Below, in pieces: positions 58,115-64,000 of a stretch of 64,000 nucleotides of DNA. Made by a program: the position numbers and the translations under genes. The stretch covers positions 1 to 64,000 of the forward strand of contig JBBPIN010000003.1 of the NCBI GenBank assembly GCA_038040285.1. Reading direction: 5' to 3'. Numbering within the stretch: the stretch's first letter is position 1; each line of letters starts with the position of its first letter. The notes beneath the pieces are model-generated. The model saw only the letters and a list, made by a program, of their open reading frames with translations, had not been told where the DNA came from and searched no databases. This DNA is from Mayfieldus sp038040285. GTDB taxonomy: Bacteria > Actinomycetota > Thermoleophilia > Solirubrobacterales > 70-9.

Positions 58115-59572
58115 TTACAGCTCGGCGGCGCGCTCGACGAAGCTGCGCCACTGGGCGTGCGCCACGGCGCGCCAGGCGTCGTCGCGCTGGGGCTCGACCC
58201 GATCGCCGACCGGGACCCGCTCGGCGATCGTCAGCGTCGATGGCCAGACTCCGGCGCCGACCGCGGCCAGCGCCGCCGCGCCGGCGGCGGTCGCGTCGAC
58301 GACGCCGTGCTCGACCGAGACTCCGGCCGCGTCGGCCTGCATCTGCATCAGCAGCGGGTCCTGGGTCAGGCCACCGTCGACCCGCAGCGTCTCCGGCGTA
58401 GCCTGCTCGGAGACCACCGCCAGCACGTCTGCCACCCGCCAGGCGATCGCTTCCAGCGCCGCGCGGGCGATGTGCGGTGGCCGGGTGCCGCCGGTCATCC
58501 CGGCCAGTACGGCGCGGGCGCCGGAGCGCCACCATGGCGCCCCCAGGCCGGCGAGCGCCGGCAGCACTCGCACCCCGCCCGAATCCTCGACCTCGGCGGC
58601 AAGCGCGGCAAGCGCCGGCGGATCGGCGGCCAGGCCGAGGTCGCCGCTCAGCCACTCAAGCAGCGCGCCCGCCGTGAACACCCCGCCGTCGAGCGCGTAC
58701 TCGACCTTGCCGTCGACGCGCCAGGCCACGGTCGGAAGCAGCCCCCCCTCGGGCTTTGGACGCTCGGTCCCGACGTGGGCAAGCACGAAGACGCCGGTGC
58801 CGTAGGTCGCCTTGACCAGCCCCGGCTTCACGCACCCGGCCCCGGCGAGCGCCGCCTGCTGATCGACGCAGCGGGCCCGCAACGGCAGCTCCTGCGACCA
58901 CGACTCGTGGCGCAGCACACCGAGGTCCCCGGCGGTGTCCTCGATCGCCGGCAGGACGTCGCCGGGGACGCCGAAGGCGTCGAGCAGCTCCGGGTCCCAC
59001 CCTGGCTCGCCCGGCACCGCGAGCTGGGTTCGCGAGGCGGTCGAGGGATCGGTGGCGAAGCCGGCGCCGAGCCGCTCGCAGAGGAACGAATCGACGGTGC
59101 CGAGGCGCAGGGTGCCGGCGTCGCGCGCCTTCGCCACCCGCGGGTCGTGCTCGAGCAGCCAGGAGAGCTTTCCGGCCGAGAAGTAGGGGTCGAGCGGCAT
59201 CCCGCTTCGCTCCCTCACGGCCTCGGCGCCGCCGTCGGCCTCGAGGCGATCGAGGATCTCCTGCGAGCGCTTGTCCTGCCAGGTCACCACCGGGGTCAGG
59301 GGGTCGCCGCTCTCGGCGTCCCAGGCGAGCACCGACTCACCCTGGTGGTCGAGCCCGCAGGCCGTGATCTCGCCCGGCGCCTTGTCGAGCAGCTCGGCGA
59401 CTGCCTCGACGACGGCATGCAGGATCACCTCGGGGTCCTGCTCGACCCATCCCGGCTTCGGGTGGGCGAGTGGCTTCTCGCGCCTCGCCTCGGCGAGCTG
59501 CTTCAGGTCTTCGTCGTAGAGGACCGCCTTGACCGCCGAGGTCCCCTCGTCGATGCCGAGCAGCAGCGTCAT
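58115..59572 (-). CDS. FGGY-family carbohydrate kinase, glycerol kinase-like
   Basis: A 485-aa ATP-dependent sugar/polyol kinase. The N-terminal GIDEGTSAVKAVLYDEDL is the phosphate-1 loop of the fold. Typical segments are CGLDHQGESVLAWDAESGDP, TWQDKRSQEIL and the adenosine-side ATYGTGVFVLAHVG. It overlaps the FAD-dependent dehydrogenase gene by ATGA, as glpK and glpD do, so glycerol or a related polyol is the likely substrate. Glycerol kinases usually have GLANQRE in the substrate loop; here it is GLDHQGE, so the substrate is not certain. Confidence 0.82.
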   Translation of the reverse strand: MTLLLGIDEGTSAVKAVLYDEDLKQLAEARREKPLAHPKPGWVEQDPEVILHAVVEAVAELLDKAPGEITACGLDHQGESVLAWDAESGDPLTPVVTWQDKRSQEILDRLEADGGAEAVRERSGMPLDPYFSAGKLSWLLEHDPRVAKARDAGTLRLGTVDSFLCERLGAGFATDPSTASRTQLAVPGEPGWDPELLDAFGVPGDVLPAIEDTAGDLGVLRHESWSQELPLRARCVDQQAALAGAGCVKPGLVKATYGTGVFVLAHVGTERPKPEGGLLPTVAWRVDGKVEYALDGGVFTAGALLEWLSGDLGLAADPPALAALAAEVEDSGGVRVLPALAGLGAPWWRSGARAVLAGMTGGTRPPHIARAALEAIAWRVADVLAVVSEQATPETLRVDGGLTQDPLLMQMQADAAGVSVEHGVVDATAAGAAALAAVGAGVWPSTLTIAERVPVGDRVEPQRDDAWRAVAHAQWRSFVERAAEL

Positions 59573-60702
59573 GCGACACCCCGGTATTCGGCGACGCTGC
59601 GCCACCACGGGGTCTCGGAGGGTGTCGGCGGGGCGGTTTCCAGCGGCGCCTCGGGTCCCAGCTCGACCCCTAGCTCACCGATGATGCCGGTCACGTGTTC
59701 GGCAATGCCCAGTGAGGCGGTCACCCCGGTGGAGCGGATCGCCGCAACGTTGACCAGTCCGGGACACTCGCGCGACGCCCCGATCACGTAGTTGACCCCA
59801 CGCCCGGCCGGGCGCAGGCCGGCGTAGGCGGCGATCGGCTCGGCTCCCTCCAGCTCGGGGAGTAGCTCGGCGGCCTTGGGGACGATCTCGTCGCGGGCTT
59901 CGGCGCGCACCGTCCAATCGGTCTTGTCGTCGCCGTCGACCGCGGTTGGCCCGGCGACCACCTTTCCGTCGACGGTCGGAAAGACGAGTACACCTTTGGT
60001 GCGCTTGCTCGGGACCGGCAGACGTATCTCCTCCAGCGGCTCGGCGGGCGGGTCGAAGACCAGGAACTCGCCCTTGCGCGGGTAGATCTCGAAGCTTTCG
60101 TCGCCGCCGAGGCGCGCGACCTGGTCGGCGTACAGCCCGGCGCAGTTGACGAGCACTCGGCAGCGCACCTCCGTGCCGTCGTTACCCTCGACCCGGAAAT
60201 GCTCCCCCCCGCGCTGCATGGCCCCGACCCTAAACGACGTTCGCAGCGCGGCCCCGTGGCGCTGCGCGGCCGCCGCCAGCGCTGCGGTGTAGGCGACCGG
60301 GTCGCAGATCGCCTCGCCCGGCACCGACAGCGCCCCGTCCTCCTGGAGTGCGACATGGACGCCATTGCCGGCCGCGTTGGCCGCCAGCTCCCGCACCGCC
60401 GCCCGCTCGTCGTCGTTGCGTGGACGCAACACCGCCCCGCAGCGCACGATCGCGAGATCGAACGCCTCGAGGACCGGATCGCGGAGCGCCGCGGAGCGCA
60501 CGATCAGCTCTGTCTCCAGCTCCCCGGGAACGGAGTCAAAGCCGGTGTGAAGGATCCCCGAGTTGGTCCCGCTGGCCGCCAGGCCGGGCGCCGATTCGGC
60601 CTCCAGCAGGGCGACCGAGGCGCCGCGACGGGCCAGCGCCAATGCCGCCGCGCAGCCGACCACGCCTGCGCCGACCACTGCTACGTCTGAAGAAGCTTCC
60701 AT
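59569..60702 (-). CDS. FAD-dependent glycerol-3-phosphate dehydrogenase-like oxidoreductase (DAO fold)
   Basis: A 377-aa flavoprotein with the FAD-binding VAVVGAGVVGCAAALALARRG at the N-terminus. Others are NSGILHTGFDSVPGELE and the substrate-side YPRKGEFLVFDPP and AYAGLRPAGRGVNYVIG. This pattern resembles GlpA/LhgO-type enzymes, which oxidise G3P or 2-hydroxyglutarate. The coupled FGGY kinase favours G3P. The C-terminus lacks the Fe-S-type GlpA tail. Start is ATG 60702. The promoter region contains a 10-bp inverted repeat shared with the divergent permease gene. Confidence 0.78.
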   Translation of the reverse strand: MEASSDVAVVGAGVVGCAAALALARRGASVALLEAESAPGLAASGTNSGILHTGFDSVPGELETELIVRSAALRDPVLEAFDLAIVRCGAVLRPRNDDERAAVRELAANAAGNGVHVALQEDGALSVPGEAICDPVAYTAALAAAAQRHGAALRTSFRVGAMQRGGEHFRVEGNDGTEVRCRVLVNCAGLYADQVARLGGDESFEIYPRKGEFLVFDPPAEPLEEIRLPVPSKRTKGVLVFPTVDGKVVAGPTAVDGDDKTDWTVRAEARDEIVPKAAELLPELEGAEPIAAYAGLRPAGRGVNYVIGASRECPGLVNVAAIRSTGVTASLGIAEHVTGIIGELGVELGPEAPLETAPPTPSETPWWRSVAEYRGVA

Positions 60703-60704
60703 GC

Positions 60705-60746
60705 ATGCTCCATACCGACCATTGACAGACGGGCGCTATGGAGCAT
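60705..60746. promoter_or_regulatory. Divergent operator, inverted repeat ATGCTCCATA / TATGGAGCAT
   Basis: Perfect 10-bp arms at 60705-60714 and 60737-60746, 22 bp apart. It lies between two divergent operons. TTGACA (60722-60727) with TAGGGT (60746-60751) forms a promoter toward the permease, and the right arm fills its spacer. Confidence 0.7.
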
Positions 60747-60813
60747 AGGGTCAGTCCGTAGATGCCAATCCGCACTAGGCCGGGGCGGCGCCCCGGAGGA
60801 GAGGAGACCACGG

Positions 60814-62415
60814 ATGGCCACTGAGCCCGGGCAAGGACCTGTCGGAGGAGCACCTGTAGCGCCGGACGCCCAGACAGACGAACAGAGGCTCCATGAGATG
60901 GGTTACAGGCAGGAGCTTTCGCGCGGTTGGAGCGGGTTCACCAACTTCGCGATCTCGTTCACGATCATCTCCGTCCTCGCGGGGACCTTCACGACCTTCT
61001 TCCAGGCATGGAACTCGGGTGGCCCAATCGCGATCTCGATCGGCTGGCCGGTGCTTTGTGTCTTCGTGCTGATGGTGGCGTTCTCGATGGCGGAACTGAC
61101 GTCCGCCTACCCGACTGCGGGAGGCCCTTACTGGTGGTCGGCGAAGCTCGGAGGCCCAGGCTGGAGCTGGATGACCGGCTGGTTCAACATCTTCGGCCTG
61201 CTCGGCATCGTCGCCTCGGTGGCATACGGGGCGGCGTTCTTCTTGGACTCCCTGCTCGCCCTTTACGGGCTCAATATCTTCGGCGTCGACTTCGGCGACG
61301 ACCTGCACATACTCACCGAGATATTTCTGCTCTTCCTGATCATCCTGGGAATCGTCACTCTCCTCAACATCTTCGCCGATCGGGTCCTGGCCCTGATCAA
61401 CAACATCTCGGTCGTAGTGCACCTCATCGGAGTCGTGATCGTCATCGGACTGCTGGTCTTTGTCCCCGACGATCACCAGAGCTTCAGCTTCGTGTTCGGC
61501 GAGCGGCTCAACAACACCGGCTTCGACGGTGGTGCGACAGGAGGCTTGCCGTTCTGGTTCCTGGTGCTGCCGCTGGGATTCCTGTTGACGATGTACACGC
61601 AGACCGGCTACGACGCCTCCGCCCACACCGCCGAGGAGACACGCGGTGCGGCGAAGGCGGCTGCCCAGGGCGTCTGGCGCTCGGTATTTTTCTCGGCCCT
61701 GATCGGCTGGTTCGTGCTGCTCGCCTTCCTGTTCGCGGCCAACGACGTCGACGCGGTCAACGAGGCCGGCGGCGGCGTGATCGCGATCTTCACAAGCGCC
61801 ATGGACTCGTGGGCAGCGAAGCTTGTGATCTTGATCGCCGTCATCGGGCAGATCTTCTGCGTGACCGCGGGCCTGACCAGCGCCGCGCGCACCTGGTACG
61901 CGTTCTCGCGCGATCGGGCAATCCCGGGCTGGCCCCTATTTCGCAGGCTCAACCGCGACAAGGTGCCGCTGTATGCGGTGCTCGCGGTGTCGTTCTTCTC
62001 GCTGGTGATCACCATCCCGGCACTGTGGAGCAACGCCGCGGGTATCGCGTGGGCGTTCCCGGCGATCGTCGGGATCTGCACCGTAGGGCTCTACCTCGCG
62101 TACATCATCCCCGTGTATCTGAGGCTGCGCGCGGGAGACGCATTCGAAACCGGGCCCTGGACTCTGGGCAGCAGGTACAGACTGGTCAACATCCTGGCGA
62201 TCGCCTTCGTGGTTGTCGTCGTGATCTCGCTGTCTCTGCCGTTCACCCACGCGTCGGTGCCGTGGAATGACGACTTCGACATCACGACGGTCAACTACTC
62301 GCCGCTGGTCCTCGTGTTCGGACTACTCGTCGGGATCTGGTGGCAGGTGTCGGCGAAGAAAAAGTACACCGGACCCGTCCGCACCCTCGAAGAAGACGAG
62401 GTCACAGCGGATTGA
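60814..62415 (+). CDS. APC-family amino acid/polyamine permease
   Basis: A 533-aa membrane transporter with about 12 helices. The APC-like opening GWSGFTNFAISFTIISVLAG is near residue 39. The substrate-side SMAELTSAYPTAGGPYWWSA follows, with the later TGYDASAHTAEETRGAAKAA typical of the family. AGGAGAGGAG precedes ATG 60814. The next genes are a GlnA-like synthetase and a PuuD-like hydrolase, so putrescine, other polyamines or ethanolamine are likely substrates. Confidence 0.85.
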   Translation: MATEPGQGPVGGAPVAPDAQTDEQRLHEMGYRQELSRGWSGFTNFAISFTIISVLAGTFTTFFQAWNSGGPIAISIGWPVLCVFVLMVAFSMAELTSAYPTAGGPYWWSAKLGGPGWSWMTGWFNIFGLLGIVASVAYGAAFFLDSLLALYGLNIFGVDFGDDLHILTEIFLLFLIILGIVTLLNIFADRVLALINNISVVVHLIGVVIVIGLLVFVPDDHQSFSFVFGERLNNTGFDGGATGGLPFWFLVLPLGFLLTMYTQTGYDASAHTAEETRGAAKAAAQGVWRSVFFSALIGWFVLLAFLFAANDVDAVNEAGGGVIAIFTSAMDSWAAKLVILIAVIGQIFCVTAGLTSAARTWYAFSRDRAIPGWPLFRRLNRDKVPLYAVLAVSFFSLVITIPALWSNAAGIAWAFPAIVGICTVGLYLAYIIPVYLRLRAGDAFETGPWTLGSRYRLVNILAIAFVVVVVISLSLPFTHASVPWNDDFDITTVNYSPLVLVFGLLVGIWWQVSAKKKYTGPVRTLEEDEVTAD

Positions 62416-62448
62416 TCCGTCCGGCGGCAAGCAGCTAGCTTCCCGGCG

Positions 62449-63855
62449 ATGACTCCCGACGACGCAAAGGCCGCCGAGCGCCCCGGCGGCCCGGGCGGCG
62501 ACGCCGGCATGCTCTCGCTCGACGATCTGCGTGAGGAGGCCGAGGCGGGCACGATCGACACCGTCGTCGCCGCCTTCACCGACATGCAGGGGCGGCTGTT
62601 CGGCAAGCGGATCCAGATCGAGTACTTCCTCGACGAGGTGGTCGAGGAGGGGGTCGAGGGCTGCAACTACCTGCTCGCCCTCGACATGGAGATGGACCCG
62701 GTGCCGGGCTACGAGATGGCCAACTGGGAGAGCGGCTACGGCGACTTCGCGATCGTCCCCGACATGTCGACCCTGCGCGGAATCCCCTGGCTGGACCGCA
62801 CGGCGATGGTGCTCTGCGACGTCGCCAACCACGACGGCAGCGACGTGGTCGCGTCGCCGCGCCAGGTGCTGATCGCCCAGTACGAGCGCGCCGCCGAGAT
62901 GGGCTACACGCCGCTGTGCGCGTCGGAGCTCGAGTTCTACCTCTACAAGGAGAGCTACGCCGAGGCCCACGAGAAGGACTACCGCGACCTCACCCCGACG
63001 ATCCCCTACATCCTCGACTACCACGTCCTCGCCACGACGATGGACGAGGCCTACCTGGGGCCGATCCGCCGCGGCATGCACGCCGCCGGGATCCCGATCG
63101 AGTTCTCCAAGGGGGAGGCCTGGTACGGCCAGCACGAGGTCAATTTCCGCTACGCCGACGCGGTCACCTCCGCCGACCGCCACACGATCTACAAGAACGG
63201 CGTCAAGGAGATCGCCTTCCTCAACGAGATCTCGGCCAGCTTCATGGCCAAGCCCTCGGAGAAGGACATCGGCAGCTCCTGCCACATCCACTCCAGCCTC
63301 GTCGACGAGGGCGGCAAGAGCGCCTTCGTCGACGGCGACGAGGAGACCGACGTCTTCCGCCACTACCTGGGCGGCCAGCGCGCCCACATCCGCGAGCTGG
63401 CGCTGTTCGTCGCCCCCTCGGTCAACTCCTACAAGCGCTACGCGGCCGAGAGCTGGGCGCCGACCTCGGTCTCCTGGGGGCGCGACAACCGCACCTGCGG
63501 CTTTCGGGTGGTCGGCCACGGTCAGTCGCGGCGCGCCGAGTGCCGGATCCCCGGCGCCGACGTCAACCCATACCTCGGCTACGCGGCGCTGCTCGCCGCC
63601 GGGCTCGACGGGATCGAGAAGGGCACCGACCCGGGGCCGGAGCTGAAGGGCAACGCGTATGAGGCCGGCGAGGCGGAGGCGTTCCCGTCAACGCTTCGCG
63701 AGGCGGTCGATCTCTGGGAAGGCAGCGACTTTGCGCGTCAGACGTTCGGCGACGCCGTCCACAAGCACTATCTGAACTACGGGCGCACCGAACAGCGCCT
63801 GTTCGACGAGGTCGTGACCGATTACGAGCGCCGGCGCATGTTCGAGCGCGGCTGA
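62449..63855 (+). CDS. Glutamine synthetase-like gamma-glutamyl amine synthetase (GlnA3/GlnA4/PuuA type)
   Basis: A 468-aa ATP-dependent ligase of the glutamine synthetase fold. Core metal/ATP motifs are ELEFYLYKESYAEAH, GEAWYGQHEVNFRY and SSCHIHSSL; the substrate Arg region is in NRTCGFRVVGHGQSRRAECR. The NLxxxPSV-type motif appears as APSVNSYKRYAAESWAP. The Tyr adenylylation loop of GlnA (NLYDLP) is not seen. Permease before and PuuD-like hydrolase after indicate gamma-glutamylation of an amine rather than ammonia assimilation. TAGCTT is 7 bases before ATG 62449. Confidence 0.85.
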   Translation: MTPDDAKAAERPGGPGGDAGMLSLDDLREEAEAGTIDTVVAAFTDMQGRLFGKRIQIEYFLDEVVEEGVEGCNYLLALDMEMDPVPGYEMANWESGYGDFAIVPDMSTLRGIPWLDRTAMVLCDVANHDGSDVVASPRQVLIAQYERAAEMGYTPLCASELEFYLYKESYAEAHEKDYRDLTPTIPYILDYHVLATTMDEAYLGPIRRGMHAAGIPIEFSKGEAWYGQHEVNFRYADAVTSADRHTIYKNGVKEIAFLNEISASFMAKPSEKDIGSSCHIHSSLVDEGGKSAFVDGDEETDVFRHYLGGQRAHIRELALFVAPSVNSYKRYAAESWAPTSVSWGRDNRTCGFRVVGHGQSRRAECRIPGADVNPYLGYAALLAAGLDGIEKGTDPGPELKGNAYEAGEAEAFPSTLREAVDLWEGSDFARQTFGDAVHKHYLNYGRTEQRLFDEVVTDYERRRMFERG

Positions 63856-63903
63856 GGCGCGGCTGACGGGCGCCGGCGGGGCGGCGCGAATACATTTGAG
63901 CAC

Positions 63904-64000
63904 ATGAACGGTTGCGCGGTCGGGATCAGCGCCGCGATCGAGCGGGCCAGGTGGGGCCCCTGGGACGACGAGGTGACGATGGCGCCGCGCTCCTACGCTC
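63904..64000 (+). CDS. Gamma-glutamyl-gamma-aminobutyrate hydrolase-like (PuuD, peptidase C26), 5' end only
   Basis: The first 32 residues are in the window (partial at the right edge). The opening GISAAIERARWGPWDDEV and MAPRSY match the PuuD-like N-terminus (GI.A..E.ARWG.WD..., then LP.SYV). The enzyme would free the amine product from its gamma-glutamyl carrier. TACATT at 63891-63896 is 7 bases before ATG 63904, with no SD. It follows the GlnA-like gene by 48 bp. Confidence 0.7.
   Translation, partial: MNGCAVGISAAIERARWGPWDDEVTMAPRSYA

Overview
The window is GC-rich actinobacterial chromosome, most likely from class Thermoleophilia (Solirubrobacterales-type). This is inferred from gene content and style: Mce/MlaF-type ABC ATPase, actinobacterial integration host factor, many GTG/TTG starts, short overlaps such as GTGA and ATGA, and a class III cyclase-ATPase-TPR giant protein. 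No rRNA, tRNA or CRISPR array was seen. A run of 100 N at 27053-27152 shows that this is a draft scaffold. Many operon-leading genes have no Shine-Dalgarno sequence but a TANNNT box 6-9 bases before the start, which suggests leaderless transcripts.

Layout. 1-7.1 kb: MlaF-like ATPase, a 5'-truncated RTX/beta-helix remnant, an MMPL/RND exporter with a thioredoxin-fold protein, a B3/B4-domain protein and small membrane or unknown genes. 7.1-14.8 kb: mIHF, a divergent alpha-oxoamine synthase/GNAT pair (possible sphingolipid-type chemistry), an AlkA-like glycosylase and a GGDEF-EAL protein. 14.9-17.6 kb: a thiamine-precursor ABC transporter (ThiZ-ThiX-ThiY) under a TPP riboswitch. 17.7-26.6 kb: TauE/SafE with an Rrf2 regulator, a MoxR/VWA/phosphatase cluster, a GH78-like rhamnosidase, PPK2 and DUF2203. 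26.6-31.6 kb: a hydrolase broken by a spurious assembly gap, a 1186-aa cyclase/AAA/TPR protein and a cupin. 31.7-37.3 kb: a sugar aminotransferase coupled to a three-domain epimerase-glycosyltransferase-deacetylase-like fusion, an EamA transporter and a polysaccharide deacetylase. 37.3-41.3 kb: ArsA-type ATPase, lipoprotein and Ca2+/H+ exchanger.

41.49-52.25 kb is a mobile element of about 10.8 kb that splits a peroxiredoxin (bcp-like) gene. Its ends share the 7-bp core GCGTGTC. It carries a large serine recombinase, an OB-fold protein with an SSB-like tail, a primase-polymerase/helicase-like protein, small coupled genes, a frameshifted HK97-type capsid gene and an HNH nuclease. I see no portal, terminase or tail genes, so it resembles phiRv1-like or capsid-carrying phage satellites. 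Next to its right end are two glycosyltransferase genes, the second truncated near the att core, which look like captured cargo.

52.3-64 kb: small host genes, an acyl-CoA dehydrogenase behind a perfect palindromic operator, an NlpC/P60-like gene under a ydaO (c-di-AMP) riboswitch, a subtilase, a glycerol kinase/G3P-dehydrogenase-like operon, and divergently an amino-acid/polyamine permease, a GlnA-like gamma-glutamylamine synthetase and the start of a PuuD-like hydrolase. The last three suggest gamma-glutamylated polyamine or ethanolamine use.
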